From Marisediminitalea alba (GTDB taxonomy: Bacteria; Pseudomonadota; Gammaproteobacteria; Enterobacterales; Alteromonadaceae), in assembly GCF_002993365.1 (NCBI RefSeq), contig NZ_PVNP01000152.1, forward strand, positions 1-64,000: 64,000 bases of DNA, given 5' to 3'. Numbering within the stretch: the stretch's first letter is position 1; each line of letters begins with the position of its first letter. The translations under genes were made by a program, and so were the position numbers. This document shows positions 17,510 through 26,887 of this stretch, one piece after another. The notes under the pieces are model-generated. The model worked only from the letters and a program-made list of their open reading frames with translations, searched no databases and was not told where the DNA came from.

Positions 17510-18465
17510 TAATAATCTGCGTTAAAGAAATAGCGAAAATAAACAGCAATAATAAGTTTTCGCAATGAAAATCCTAGCTCTAACGCATTACGGGAAACAT
17601 AGCGAAACGAACCCTTCCATGCCTGGTAGTACGGGGGGGTCTGTCGAATGAAGGTAAGTAACGGACGTAACTTTTTTATATCGCTGATCCGTAGCTCACT
17701 CTGGCCCTGAGTTGCCACAAAAAACCAAAAACGCTCAAACGCATGAGGGTCAATTTCACCTACCAGTCGTGTAACATGGTCATAAGATCCTGCCTGGGCA
17801 GTCGATAACTGCTTGGCCCTATTTTTGCGCGTGATACTTTCCGTATTTATCCGGTAATTAACCAAAGGCTCATCAATCCCACCAAACCTAAACCCCGCTT
17901 TTAATGACTTCAGGTACAGCAAATAATCCTGAGCACTTTTAGTCACCGGGTAACCGCCATTCTCCCGGATTGCTTCGGTTCTGAACATTAGGCTCGGATG
18001 ACACAGCCTACTATTTAGTAGTAACTCGGCTTCCAATAATTCGCTGTCGGTACTAACCGGATAACCACCAATAGGGTTACCCTGCATATCAATATGGTTT
18101 ACCGTTGTACAACTCAACACGATGTCGGGGTGGGCTTCCATGTAAGCAAATTGCTTCGCCAAACGTTCCGGATGTGCCACGTCGTCGGCATCATGCCGGG
18201 CGATGTAGCGTCCAGTGGCGCAACTAAGCCCTTTGTTTAGTGAATTACCCACACCGATATTGGCAGGATTGGTAATTATGATGATTCGTTTGTCTTTTGC
18301 TGCGTAGTCAGCCAGAAAGTCCTTAGTTTCCTGATTACTACCGTCATCCACAATTAAGAACTCGTAGTCTGTGAATGATTGTCCGAGAATGCTGTCAATC
18401 GCTTCAGAAAGGTGGGTAAAGTCACCATTCAATACTGGCATTAAAACAGATATGGCACAGGACAT
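17509..18465 (-). CDS. Family 2 glycosyltransferase
   Basis: Protein of 318 residues with the GT-A fold of family 2: ISVLMPVLNGD at the N-terminus, SILGQSFTDYEFLIVDDGS with the nucleotide-binding Asp pair, GNSLNKGL, and ARHDADDVAHPERL with the metal-binding DxD (about residues 92-94). The mid-domain SAQDYLLYLKSLKAG fits the acceptor region. It leads a three-gene minus-strand glycosyltransferase cluster (15628-18465) with no polymerase or flippase nearby. Confidence 0.88.
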   Translation of the reverse strand: MSCAISVLMPVLNGDFTHLSEAIDSILGQSFTDYEFLIVDDGSNQETKDFLADYAAKDKRIIIITNPANIGVGNSLNKGLSCATGRYIARHDADDVAHPERLAKQFAYMEAHPDIVLSCTTVNHIDMQGNPIGGYPVSTDSELLEAELLLNSRLCHPSLMFRTEAIRENGGYPVTKSAQDYLLYLKSLKAGFRFGGIDEPLVNYRINTESITRKNRAKQLSTAQAGSYDHVTRLVGEIDPHAFERFWFFVATQGQSELRISDIKKLRPLLTFIRQTPPYYQAWKGSFRYVSRNALELGFSLRKLIIAVYFRYFFNADY

Positions 18466-18687
18466 ATTAACTTCTCATCAAATATTGCGTATTGCCAAAG
18501 TGCAGTTTGAAACAAAACTGATAAGGGCTTTTGGCAATCCCTGCCAGTTTTTTGGAGTGAGCGCTGCTGGGATGCAATAGAAATGTTTACTGCAAGCTGT
18601 CAGCTCTAAACGAGAATAATAACTAACTGCCTATTATGCAAGCACCAGCCACAGGCTAGAGGATGTTCTTTATACTGTCCGGTTGAC

Positions 18688-19101
18688 TTAGTCGGATTTG
18701 AGTGACGAGTACTTATCCCGCGCACTTAAAATCGGGTTTATATTAACTTCAATCCAGTTCACCAGTTCTTCAACCCGGTTTGCAACTTCGTGGCCAGAAT
18801 CAGTCAGACTGTATTCTACATGAGGGGGAATAACCGGGTGTGCAGTTCTAAGTACGAAGCCATCTGCTTCCAGCGCATGAAGCGTTTGAGACAGCATTTT
18901 CTCACTCACTCCAGCGATGGCTTTTCGTAGTTCGCTGAAGCGGTGCGTTCCCTGTAACAGCGCAAACAGTACCAGTACGCCCCAACGACTGGTAACGTCT
19001 TGCAAAATACTGCGGGAAGGGCAGCTGCTAGCTAATACATTTCCCCGCTGGAATTTGTCAGTCAGGGTGGGTTCTGAACCTTCTGTCATACTGTTATTCA
19101 T
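18688..19101 (-). CDS. HxlR-family redox-type regulator (YtfH/QorR-like)
   Basis: From ATG 19099-19101 (GGGA upstream) the protein is 137 residues. It has the HxlR winged helix (SRWGVLVLFALLQGTHRFSEL, read as WGVLVLFALLQG and HRFSELRKAI; then VSEKMLSQTLHALEADGFV) and a conserved Cys in SSCPSRSIL just ahead of it. In QorR/YtfH-type regulators this Cys senses oxidants or quinones. The gene is divergent from qorB with a strong inverted repeat between them, so it probably represses both. Confidence 0.82.
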   Translation of the reverse strand: MNNSMTEGSEPTLTDKFQRGNVLASSCPSRSILQDVTSRWGVLVLFALLQGTHRFSELRKAIAGVSEKMLSQTLHALEADGFVLRTAHPVIPPHVEYSLTDSGHEVANRVEELVNWIEVNINPILSARDKYSSLKSD

Positions 19102-19133
19102 CGTTGAATTCCCGTTATTGATAGTGAAATAAA

Positions 19134-19170
19134 TACTTACTAAAAAGTATGTACTTTCTTTTGGTAAGTA
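19134..19170. promoter_or_regulatory. Inverted repeat between hxlR and qorB, likely operator
   Basis: Arms tacttactaaaa (19134-19145) and ttttggtaagta (19159-19170) match at 11 of 12 positions with a 13-bp spacer. It lies in the shared leader of the two divergent genes, where an HxlR-family repressor would bind. Inner copies agta/tact give further symmetry. Confidence 0.7.
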
Positions 19171-19222
19171 TAAGCGCAAACTGAGTATCAATCCACAACA
19201 ACACCGAACCAAGGAGTTATTT

Positions 19223-20074
19223 ATGATTGCTGTAACTGGTGCTACCGGCCAATTGGGCCGGCTTGTTATTGAACATTTACTTAAAGGGCTGGATGCCAGT
19301 CAGATCGTTGCTATTGTGCGTAACCCGGAGAAAGCATCTGATCTGAAAACACTCGGTATACAGGTGCGCACTGCTGATTACTCTGCACCGGAAGCTTTAA
19401 AGGCAGCCCTTACCGGCGTAGAAAAATTGCTGTTAATTTCCTCCAGTGAAGTGGGGCAGCGAGTGGTTCAACATCAAAATGTCATTGACGCGGCGCAACA
19501 CGCAGGTGTGAATCTGCTCGCCTATACCAGCTTATTGAAAGTGGATGATTCGCCTCTGATGCTGGCAACCGAGCACAAAGAAACAGAGTCCTACCTGCTG
19601 CAAAGTGGTGTAGGTTTTGTGCTGCTGCGAAATGGCTGGTATACCGAAAATTATCTGGCAAGCATTGGGCCAGCGCTGGAAAATGACGGTTTTATCGGTA
19701 GCGCCCAGACAGGGCGAATCAGCTCTGCTGCCCGTGAGGATTATGCCGAAGCGGCGGCGAGGATACTGTTAAGCGATGTCCCTCAAACCGGCAGAGTCTA
19801 TGACCTGGCGGGCGATGAAAGTTATACCCTTGCCGAACTGTGCGCATTGGTTAGTACCGAGTCTGGCAAAAATATCCCGTATATCGACTTACCTCAGGAT
19901 GAATTTAGCGCGGCCCTGAAACAGGCTGGTTTACCTTCTCCTTTGGCAGACATGCTGGCAGATTCTGATGCCGGTGCGGCACAGGGCGCGTTGTTCGATG
20001 ATAGTAAAACTTTGAGCCAGGTTCTGGGCCATCCTACCCGGTCTTTACGAGATCAGGTTAGGGCCAGTCTGTAA
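19223..20074 (+). CDS. qorB: NAD(P)H:quinone oxidoreductase, NmrA-like SDR (QorB/YtfG)
   Basis: Protein of 283 residues. The N-terminal Rossmann motif VTGATGQLGRLV binds NAD(P)H; VRNPEKA selects NADPH. NGWYTENYL is a conserved feature of the QorB/YtfG subgroup of atypical short-chain dehydrogenases. These reduce quinones or azo compounds, often to relieve redox stress. The start at ATG 19223 has AAGGAG upstream. It is divergent from the HxlR regulator, as ytfG and ytfH are in Escherichia coli. Confidence 0.85.
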   Translation: MIAVTGATGQLGRLVIEHLLKGLDASQIVAIVRNPEKASDLKTLGIQVRTADYSAPEALKAALTGVEKLLLISSSEVGQRVVQHQNVIDAAQHAGVNLLAYTSLLKVDDSPLMLATEHKETESYLLQSGVGFVLLRNGWYTENYLASIGPALENDGFIGSAQTGRISSAAREDYAEAAARILLSDVPQTGRVYDLAGDESYTLAELCALVSTESGKNIPYIDLPQDEFSAALKQAGLPSPLADMLADSDAGAAQGALFDDSKTLSQVLGHPTRSLRDQVRASL

Positions 20075-20096
20075 TCTTTGCTTAGTCGCTATACCC

Positions 20097-20130
20097 AAAA
20101 AAAACGCCTGCAGATGCAGGCGTTTTTTAT
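20097..20130. terminator. Bidirectional terminator between qorB and ompA-like gene
   Basis: Arms aaaacgcctgca (20101-20112) and tgcaggcgtttt (20115-20126) form a GC-rich stem with A run before and T run after, so it can end transcripts from both sides: qorB from the left and the OmpA gene from the right. Confidence 0.85.
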
Positions 20131-20151
20131 CGTAGTTAGTTCAGCTTTTCA

Positions 20152-21366
20152 TTACTGCGCTGGTACTTCGATAGTTTCACTCACTTTAACTTCAATACGA
20201 CGGTTTAAGTGGTGTGCTTCCTTGGTGTTAGCGGTATCTAACAAACGCTCTTCACCGTAACCGATAGTGTCTAAACGGCTTGCATCAATACCATACTGAT
20301 TAACCAGAACAGATTTTAATGCATTAGCACGACGTTGTGACAAATCTTTGTTGTAAGCCGCTGCACCGGGCGCTGAAGAGTGACCTTCGATTGTCGCAGA
20401 AGTACTGCCGTAACGGTTCAGGAACGCAGCAAGATCTTCAATTTGCGGATCACTGGTATCTTCGATTGAAGCGCTGTTGTTAGCGAACAGGATGCGAACT
20501 TCAATCGATACTTCTTCCGCGGTGAATATGGTACAACCGTTGGGGTGCACTTTATCGCCCTTTGGTGTGTCAGGGCAGGCGTCCTGACTGTCGATAACAC
20601 CGTCGTTATCTGAGTCTGGCTCGATTGCACAGCCTACGCCGTCAACAGCTACACCGGCACGGGTGTTCGGGCACTGGTCCTGGCTGTTAATGACGCCGTC
20701 GCCATCTTTATCAGCGTTACAGCCCATGCTGTCTACTACTGTGCCTGAAGGCGTACCCGGGCACTTGTCCAGAGAATCCACCACGCCATCGTAGTCGGAG
20801 TCAGCCGGTGCGGCTGTGGTCATAGGCGCAGGGGTTGGCTCTGAGTAGCTTGAAGTGCTGCCGAAAGTGTAAGAGACACCCAGCTTCACGCTGTAGTCGT
20901 ATAAATTGTCGCTCAGATCGCGGTAAGCCGCAATTTCACTGATAACGGCAACATCGTCGTTAACGGCCCAGTGTTTACCCATACCGTAACCCATCATTTG
21001 GTAATCATCGCCGACGTCCTGATGGTATAAACCACCGAAAACATAGAAAAGGTCGTCCTGGAAGAAGTACATGGCATCAACACCCAACATCGGGCCGCTT
21101 TCATCGCTGCCGCCGTTGGTACCATCTAAATCAAGATACGAAGCTGAAATTCTTGCTGCCCAGCTCTCATCGAAACGGAAACCGTATTCAGCACCCAGAC
21201 CAAAACCATCATCGAGCTGTCCGGTCGGCTCTGGTTTGCCTTCGTCCGTGCTGTAATAGAGCCCATAGATACCAGCCCAGTCTTGCGCTTCTGATTCCTG
21301 AGCGAATGACGGAGCAGAAACTAAGCCTGCGGCAATGAGTGCGAGAGTAATAGTTGATTTTTTCAT
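20152..21366 (-). CDS. OmpA-family outer-membrane protein with thrombospondin type-3 repeats
   Basis: Protein of 404 residues with a signal peptide (ends PSFAQ). Residues about 25-185 form an eight-strand barrel-like domain, ending SYTFGS. A Pro/Ala linker leads to three calcium-binding type-3 repeats (DSDYDGVVDSLDKCPGTP, DKDGDGVINSQDQCPNT, DSDNDGVIDSQDACPDTP). The last 130 residues are an OmpA C-terminal peptidoglycan-binding domain (IEGHSSAPG, LSQRRANALKSVLV, GYGEERL). It anchors the outer membrane to the wall. Confidence 0.92.
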   Translation of the reverse strand: MKKSTITLALIAAGLVSAPSFAQESEAQDWAGIYGLYYSTDEGKPEPTGQLDDGFGLGAEYGFRFDESWAARISASYLDLDGTNGGSDESGPMLGVDAMYFFQDDLFYVFGGLYHQDVGDDYQMMGYGMGKHWAVNDDVAVISEIAAYRDLSDNLYDYSVKLGVSYTFGSTSSYSEPTPAPMTTAAPADSDYDGVVDSLDKCPGTPSGTVVDSMGCNADKDGDGVINSQDQCPNTRAGVAVDGVGCAIEPDSDNDGVIDSQDACPDTPKGDKVHPNGCTIFTAEEVSIEVRILFANNSASIEDTSDPQIEDLAAFLNRYGSTSATIEGHSSAPGAAAYNKDLSQRRANALKSVLVNQYGIDASRLDTIGYGEERLLDTANTKEAHHLNRRIEVKVSETIEVPAQ

Positions 21367-21447
21367 TATTGACTTCCTGTGTTGGCAATAAGTGTGTCCT
21401 GTAGCTCTATGCTAAATCTGTGCCAGCATTAAACTATAGTTTAACAA

Positions 21448-21888
21448 TTATACGCCTGACTTACCCTGGAGAGTAGCAATAATTGAGCGCGAGCCGCCGC
21501 TGTCACGGTGTTCGCCGAGAATGATGCCCTGCCAGGTACCGAGGGCAAGCCGCCCTTGTTGTACCGGGATAGTTAACTGACATCCCATCAGGCTGCTTTT
21601 GATATGAGCGGGCATATCATCAGGCCCTTCGTAGGTATGGATGAAATACGGTGTGTTTTCTTTAACTGTATGATTAAAAAAGGATTCTAAATCCTTTCTT
21701 ACTGAAGGATCGGCATTCTCATTGATGGTTAAACTGGCGCTGGTATGTTGCAGCATAAGGTGCAGTAAACCCACCTCAACATCACGAATCTGCGGTAATG
21801 CGCCGGTGATTGAATCAGTAACTAAATGAAACCCTCGGGGATGAGGTGGTAGAGTAATTTTTTCAGAGTGCCAGTAATTATTTATCAA
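21448..21888 (-). CDS. yjbQ: YjbQ/UPF0047 family protein
   Basis: Protein of 146 residues with the family marks [21 protein letters not shown] (read as [13 protein letters not shown] and NENADP), [17 protein letters not shown] [15 protein letters not shown] and [18 protein letters not shown]. Members have weak thiamine-phosphate synthase activity in other bacteria and their main job is unclear. Its ATG overlaps the stop of the CheX-like gene by 11 bp, giving a tight zur-cheX-yjbQ operon. Confidence 0.88.
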   Translation of the reverse strand: MINNYWHSEKITLPPHPRGFHLVTDSITGALPQIRDVEVGLLHLMLQHTSASLTINENADPSVRKDLESFFNHTVKENTPYFIHTYEGPDDMPAHIKSSLMGCQLTIPVQQGRLALGTWQGIILGEHRDSGGSRSIIATLQGKSGV

Positions 21889-22342
21889 AGCAGATTTCCA
21901 GATATGCCTTTCCGAGTTCGTGGTTAAACGGCAAAATAATCTTCGGCCCGTCTACCTGATGGCTTATACTGTGTTGCTTTCCGGAGACAACAACTGGCGT
22001 AGCCATGCCAAACTCATAACCTTTCTCGGCCAGATCGCGCTTGGCGTTACCACAAATCATGTTGGTAATTTCACCTACCATGTCGGCAACTTCTGCATCA
22101 ATTTCACTGGACGCTTCGCCCAGCATATTTTGCATAATGCTCAGAATTAATCCTTCATCGAACGTGATGGACATCGAGCCTTTTACATTGGGGCCCACCA
22201 TGCCAATTAATCCTGATACGTCGCCATGGGCCACGTCATCACTTTTTTTCTTGGGTTTACCAGGGGTTAGCGTGGTCTGCGCCATGGTTTCCAACACGTT
22301 TAACAGACCGCCAATAAAAGGGTTTACGAACTCAGCATTCAT
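21878..22342 (-). CDS. CheX-like chemotaxis phosphatase family protein
   Basis: From ATG 22340-22342 (GGGAGAAG upstream) the protein is 154 residues. The core [20 protein letters not shown], then [21 protein letters not shown] matches the CheX/CheC-type domain, where the conserved Glu-x-x-Asn (E-ITN) helix removes phosphate from CheY-like regulators. The longer frame to 22408 lies inside zur and was not used. No other chemotaxis gene is nearby, so the partner regulator is unknown. Confidence 0.8.
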   Translation of the reverse strand: MNAEFVNPFIGGLLNVLETMAQTTLTPGKPKKKSDDVAHGDVSGLIGMVGPNVKGSMSITFDEGLILSIMQNMLGEASSEIDAEVADMVGEITNMICGNAKRDLAEKGYEFGMATPVVVSGKQHSISHQVDGPKIILPFNHELGKAYLEICFDK

Positions 22343-22805
22343 GTTGTTCTTCTCCCAGTGTCGTTGACTCACTCTCCTGACAGTCTGCACAAAGGCCGTG
22401 GGCTTCAATGGTTTGCTTGGAAATTTTGAAGCCGTGTTGTTTTGCCTGGTTATCCAGGGTTTCTTTCAATCCTTCCGACTGTATCTCTGAGACGTCACCA
22501 CAACTGTCGCAAATTAGAAACTGTACCGGGTGGTGGCAACCAAAATGATAGCAGGCCACAAACGCATTAGTGGATTCAAGACGATGGATAAGACCAAAGT
22601 CGAGCAAAAAATCCAGTGCCCGGTATACGGTTGCCGGTTTGGCGCTGGACTCGGTTTCTTTGAGACCGTCGAGCAGCTCATAGGCTCCCATGGGGCCGTG
22701 CTTTTCCAGCATGAGTTCATACACCTTTTCCCTAAGTGGGGTAAATCGTGCTCCCCGTTGCTCACAGTAGGCTCTTGCTTTACTTATTATAGTGCTATTT
22801 TTCAT
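22332..22805 (-). CDS. zur: Fur-family zinc uptake regulator (Zur-like)
   Basis: Protein of 157 residues with the Fur winged helix (RFTPLREKVYELMLEKHGPMGAY, read as FTPLREKVYELML and GPMGAYELLD; KPATVYRALDFLLDFGLIHRLES) and structural zinc Cys pairs CDSCGD and CADCQ. The HFGCHHPVQFLIC segment gives the regulatory His ligands. The single CxxC near the C-terminus and the LESxNAFVAC region are more like Zur than Fur. Zinc specificity is inferred. First gene of a three-gene operon. Confidence 0.85.
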   Translation of the reverse strand: MKNSTIISKARAYCEQRGARFTPLREKVYELMLEKHGPMGAYELLDGLKETESSAKPATVYRALDFLLDFGLIHRLESTNAFVACYHFGCHHPVQFLICDSCGDVSEIQSEGLKETLDNQAKQHGFKISKQTIEAHGLCADCQESESTTLGEEQHEC

Positions 22806-22883
22806 GCTGAATTTTAATAATTTTGATACGAATTAGTGGCATAAGAAATTATGATAACTGTTTAAGGGCCAGGACGCTAACTG

Positions 22884-23363
22884 CTACCCGGTGACAGAGT
22901 CATTGACCAGGCCATGCATCCTTTGAATTAACCTGTCTTCCAATTCAAAGCGGTCATCCAGAGCTTCTCCTAACTGAGTAATAGCCACTTCAAACTCCCG
23001 GGTATTCTGTGCGTTAAAGCCTTCGGCAAATTGATCGTTAAAGTCCAGGGCCTGATCGGTAGTCGCGCTGATTTTTGGAAATAACTCCTGTTTCAGGGCT
23101 TGTCCATCGTTATCGTCGCTGACCAGCATTTCATATACTTCAAAATGGCCTACCGACAGGTAGTCCATAAGTAGTGCACAAAATTCGTTTACCTCGGCTT
23201 CATCAGGCAGAGTATTCGCTGATTGGTAATTGACCCCGGCTAAATGACAATACTGGATCAGCAACTGTCGACGTTCATCCAGCCAGTTATCAATGGTTTT
23301 ACTCGCTCCGCCCCAGCGTTGCCGGGCTATTTCTACCTGATTTAACACTCTGAACTTCCTCAT
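22884..23363 (-). CDS. rsd: Rsd/AlgQ anti-sigma-70 regulator
   Basis: Protein of 159 residues. NQVEIARQRWGGASKTIDNWLDERRQLLI (read as RWGGASKTIDNWLDER and QLLIQYC), then DYLSVGHFEVYEML are the Rsd/AlgQ signature. The protein binds free sigma-70 in stationary phase. It lies divergent to nudC with hemE beyond, the same neighbourhood as in Escherichia coli. Confidence 0.9.
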   Translation of the reverse strand: MRKFRVLNQVEIARQRWGGASKTIDNWLDERRQLLIQYCHLAGVNYQSANTLPDEAEVNEFCALLMDYLSVGHFEVYEMLVSDDNDGQALKQELFPKISATTDQALDFNDQFAEGFNAQNTREFEVAITQLGEALDDRFELEDRLIQRMHGLVNDSVTG

Positions 23364-23541
23364 GAGGTTGTCATCAATCTAATTTGAGTATAACACTGCC
23401 TCAGAGTCTCACAAATGACAGTCGGAAATAATTCACCTTAACCACCTAAAGGATAATAGGAATTAACCGTGCAGCAAGGAAAAAGGCAGCGCTTCTTGGC
23501 TCAATCAAATGCCACTGTGTTAGGATATACCTAACGTCGTA

Positions 23542-24378
23542 ATGGTAGCTGATATGTTAAAGTTTACAGGAAACTCCTTAGTGCAGCCGGGTCACTGGCT
23601 TATCTTCAATCGCGATCAGTTACTGGTGCCTGAAGAAGGTGATCTGCTGCCATTAATGAGTTGGTCAGATTTGCCTTTTTTACATCATTATCAGGATCAG
23701 GTTCACCACCTGCATGCCGCTGACTTACCGCTCTCTCATCCGTTATATATTATCGATCTCGGTGCCGAGAATATCAGTGCTGCGGGCTGGCGCAATGCTG
23801 GTTTACGCGAATTGATGACCAGTGAGCCGCCGGTAACCTATGAAACCCTCTCCCGCGCCTGGCAATATGTGCATTTTCAGCGCACTCATCGATTCTGTGG
23901 TCGCTGTGGTTCACCTACCCAACCTGTGGACTGGGAAATGGCGGTACAGTGTCACCAGTGTGGACATCGCTGTTATCCAAGGGTGTCGCCATGCACGATT
24001 GTGGCGGTTTATCGCGGTATGGAAATCCTGTTAGCCAGAGGTGTGCGGCACAGTAATCCCAAAATGTATTCGATTATTGCCGGCTTTGTTGAAAGCGGCG
24101 AAAGCGTCGAACAGGCTACGCACCGGGAAGTCGGTGAAGAGGTGGGGGTCAAAATAAAAAACCTGGAATACTTTGGCAGTCAGGCCTGGCCTTTCCCGCA
24201 TTCACTGATGATGGGCTACCTGGCCGAATATGACAGCGGCGATATCGTTATCGATGAGAAAGAAATCGTAGATGCAGACTGGTATCACATTGATAACCTG
24301 CCAATGTTGCCACCTAAATTGTCGATTGCCGGTAAGATACTCGAAGCGCTAATCGAGCGTCTTCGTCAGGCGCCTTAA
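23542..24378 (+). CDS. nudC: NADH pyrophosphatase / RNA decapping enzyme NudC
   Basis: Protein of 278 residues. A zinc ribbon with four Cys (FCGRCGSPT and CHQCGHRCYPR, about residues 117-150) is followed by the Nudix box GFVESGESVEQATHREVGEEVG (read as GFVESGESVEQA and REVGEEVGV, about residues 178-200) and the SQAWPFPHSLMMGY motif that defines NudC. It splits NAD(H) and removes NAD caps from RNA. Start could be ATG 23542 or ATG 23554. Confidence 0.93.
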   Translation: MVADMLKFTGNSLVQPGHWLIFNRDQLLVPEEGDLLPLMSWSDLPFLHHYQDQVHHLHAADLPLSHPLYIIDLGAENISAAGWRNAGLRELMTSEPPVTYETLSRAWQYVHFQRTHRFCGRCGSPTQPVDWEMAVQCHQCGHRCYPRVSPCTIVAVYRGMEILLARGVRHSNPKMYSIIAGFVESGESVEQATHREVGEEVGVKIKNLEYFGSQAWPFPHSLMMGYLAEYDSGDIVIDEKEIVDADWYHIDNLPMLPPKLSIAGKILEALIERLRQAP

Positions 24379-24407
24379 GTCGGCCTTTTTATCGGTAAAA
24401 ACGCAAT

Positions 24408-24436
24408 AAAAAACCCCGCAAAGTGCGGGGTTTGAG
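24408..24436 (+). terminator. Terminator after nudC
   Basis: The sequence aaaccccgc (from 24411) pairs with gcggggttt (to 24433) across a 6-nt centre, with A before and T after. It separates nudC from hemE, so hemE has its own promoter in 24437-24600, where a TATACT -10-like box is present near 24574. Confidence 0.85.
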
Positions 24437-24622
24437 TATGTTTAGCTGAGGGCCCGTTGGCGAGCTTCTGTATTTATGCTTATTAGTAGTAGCAGAGCAT
24501 TTGCGATAAATCAAGTAAATCGCTGCAATTTTCATCAGGCAGTTCATTTATACGCATCATTCGCCAAATCTTGCTATACTCGCCGCCAATTTTTTGTAGT
24601 GTAATTGATTCCGGGGATCCCC

Positions 24623-25714
24623 ATGGCACAAACCAATGGCAGCCTTGAGCGCCCAGCTTTAAAAAATGACCGCTATCTACGTGCGTTGCTCAAGCAACCT
24701 GTAGACGTAACGCCGGTATGGATGATGCGTCAGGCTGGTCGTTATTTACCAGAATATAAAGCCACCCGCGCCGTTGCTGGCGACTTTATGTCGTTGTGTA
24801 AAAACGCCGAGCTGGCTTGCGAAGTCACTTTGCAACCACTGCGCCGTTTCCCGTTGGACGCTGCCATCCTGTTTTCGGATATTCTAACCATTCCTGATGC
24901 AATGGGGCTGGGCTTATATTTTGAAACCGGTGAAGGTCCGCGTTTTGAACGCCCGATTACCTGTAAGGCCGATGTCGACCGTATTGGTGTACCTGATCCT
25001 GAAGGCGAGCTCCAGTATGTGATGAACGCCGTGCGTACCATTCGCCGTGAACTTAAAGGCGATGTGCCACTGATCGGTTTTTCCGGCAGTCCGTGGACAC
25101 TGGCCACCTATATGGTTGAAGGTGGTTCGAGCAAAGCCTTTACTAAGATTAAGAAAATGGCGTTTGCTGAGCCGCAGGTATTGCACGCACTGCTGGGTAA
25201 ACTGGCAGACTCTGTGACCAGTTACTTAAATGCACAAATTGCCGCCGGTGCACAATCAGTAATGGTGTTTGATACCTGGGGCGGCGTGTTGTCACCACGG
25301 GATTACAAAGAATTCTCGTTGCAGTATATGCAGCGTATTGTAGAAGGCTTAACCCGCGAGAGCGAAGGACGCCGCGTTCCGGTTACGCTGTTTACTAAAA
25401 ACGGCGGTATGTGGCTGGAAGCGATTGCTGCAACCGGCTGTGATGCGGTAGGTCTCGACTGGACCATCGATATTGCCGAGGCAAAAGCCCGGGTCGGCGA
25501 CAAAGTTGCTCTGCAAGGCAATATGGACCCGTCTATGTTATATGCACCACCGGCGCGAATCGAACAGGAAGTTGGCGATATTCTGGCGGGCTTTGGTGAA
25601 GGCACCGGCCACGTATTCAACCTTGGTCACGGTATCCACCTGGATGTGCCGCCTGAGCACGCCGGCGTGTTTGTGGAGGCGGTACACCGCTTAAGTGCCC
25701 AGTATCACAAATAA
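24623..25714 (+). CDS. hemE: Uroporphyrinogen decarboxylase
   Basis: Protein of 363 residues from ATG 24623, with GGGGA upstream; the frame extends to 24605 but the MAQTNG start fits family length. Signatures: [16 protein letters not shown] with active-site Arg, the Asp in [29 protein letters not shown], and the late [12 protein letters not shown]. The enzyme removes four carboxyl groups from uroporphyrinogen III in heme synthesis. hemH lies further on at 38637. Confidence 0.95.
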   Translation: MAQTNGSLERPALKNDRYLRALLKQPVDVTPVWMMRQAGRYLPEYKATRAVAGDFMSLCKNAELACEVTLQPLRRFPLDAAILFSDILTIPDAMGLGLYFETGEGPRFERPITCKADVDRIGVPDPEGELQYVMNAVRTIRRELKGDVPLIGFSGSPWTLATYMVEGGSSKAFTKIKKMAFAEPQVLHALLGKLADSVTSYLNAQIAAGAQSVMVFDTWGGVLSPRDYKEFSLQYMQRIVEGLTRESEGRRVPVTLFTKNGGMWLEAIAATGCDAVGLDWTIDIAEAKARVGDKVALQGNMDPSMLYAPPARIEQEVGDILAGFGEGTGHVFNLGHGIHLDVPPEHAGVFVEAVHRLSAQYHK

Positions 25715-25738
25715 AAAGCGATACTTAGCCGCGTGACC

Positions 25739-26881
25739 TTAAGCGTCGCGCGGCAATCCTTTCTCAATAGTCCGGGTTAGCCTGGCTAACTGGCGGTTCT
25801 CGTCACTGTTGGCCTGGTGTTTACGGTGCTGTTGCGCCAACGCCCATTCTAAGTGGGGCAAAACCAGTTCACAGGCTTCATCTTTTGCTGCATTGAGCGC
25901 GGTAATATACTCTTCTGAATACGGTGCATTGCCGATAGCAACACAAAGATTGCGCTGCCATTTTGCATAACCGATGCGGCGAATCGGCGAGCCTTCGGTG
26001 TTGTGCAAAAATGTCTTTTCGTCCCAGCCAAATAAGGTCAGTAACGACTGCCCGTGAAGCACCTGGCGTGGGTGAAAGTCACTTTCTGCTGTTACCGGGG
26101 CAAAACGATTCCACGGGCATACCAACTGACAATCATCGCAACCGTAAATACGATTCCCCATGGCAGGGCGTAAATCCTCCGGGATAACGCCGTTATATTC
26201 AATGGTCAGATAGGAAATGCAGCGTCTGGCGTCGACCTGGTAGGGGGCGACGATGGCCTGAGTGGGGCACATGGTCATACAAGCGGTGCAGGTACCACAG
26301 TTTTCTTCTACCGGCTCATCGACCGGCAGCGGCAGGTTAATAAATAACTCACCAAGGAAAAACCACGAACCGGCTTGTTTATTCAGGGTAAGAGAGTGCT
26401 TGCCGGTCCAGCCCAGTCCGGCTTTTTCGGCGATGGCATGTTCCAGTACCGGTGCAGAATCCACAAACGGGCGGTACTGGGTACCTGCCAGCCGCTCACT
26501 GATCTGCTCGCCAAGCTGTTTAAGCTTTTTACGCAACACCTTGTGATAATCGCGGCCCAGGGCATAGCGGGAAATATAGGCCATGTCGCCGTCTTTAAGA
26601 TGGCGGGCAAATGACGCATCCGGAGGGAGGTAATCCATTCTTACTGATATTACCCGAACAGTGCCCGGCACCAATTCTGCCGGCCGGGCCCGCTTCATGC
26701 CGTGGCTGGCCATGTAATCCATTTCGCCGTGATACTGGTTATCCAGCCATTGTTGCAGGGCATATTCATGCTGACTAAGATCAATATCACTGATACCAAC
26801 CTGCTGAAAGCCTAGCGCAACGGCCCAAGCCTTGATATCGTCTACCAAATTGACCAGATCTATCGATTGTAAAGTGGACAT
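25739..26881 (-). CDS. queG: Epoxyqueuosine reductase QueG
   Basis: Protein of 380 residues from ATG 26879-26881. It has the cobalamin-binding N-terminal part, two 4Fe-4S clusters CGTCTACMTMCP and GCDDCQLVCPW, and a short HEAT-like C-terminus. It performs the last step of queuosine synthesis in tRNA. The start lies only 6 bp from the divergent nnr ATG, so both promoters must lie within the neighbour's coding region or overlap closely. GTG 26887 is an alternative start. Confidence 0.93.
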   Translation of the reverse strand: MSTLQSIDLVNLVDDIKAWAVALGFQQVGISDIDLSQHEYALQQWLDNQYHGEMDYMASHGMKRARPAELVPGTVRVISVRMDYLPPDASFARHLKDGDMAYISRYALGRDYHKVLRKKLKQLGEQISERLAGTQYRPFVDSAPVLEHAIAEKAGLGWTGKHSLTLNKQAGSWFFLGELFINLPLPVDEPVEENCGTCTACMTMCPTQAIVAPYQVDARRCISYLTIEYNGVIPEDLRPAMGNRIYGCDDCQLVCPWNRFAPVTAESDFHPRQVLHGQSLLTLFGWDEKTFLHNTEGSPIRRIGYAKWQRNLCVAIGNAPYSEEYITALNAAKDEACELVLPHLEWALAQQHRKHQANSDENRQLARLTRTIEKGLPRDA

Positions 26882-26887
26882 GTACAC

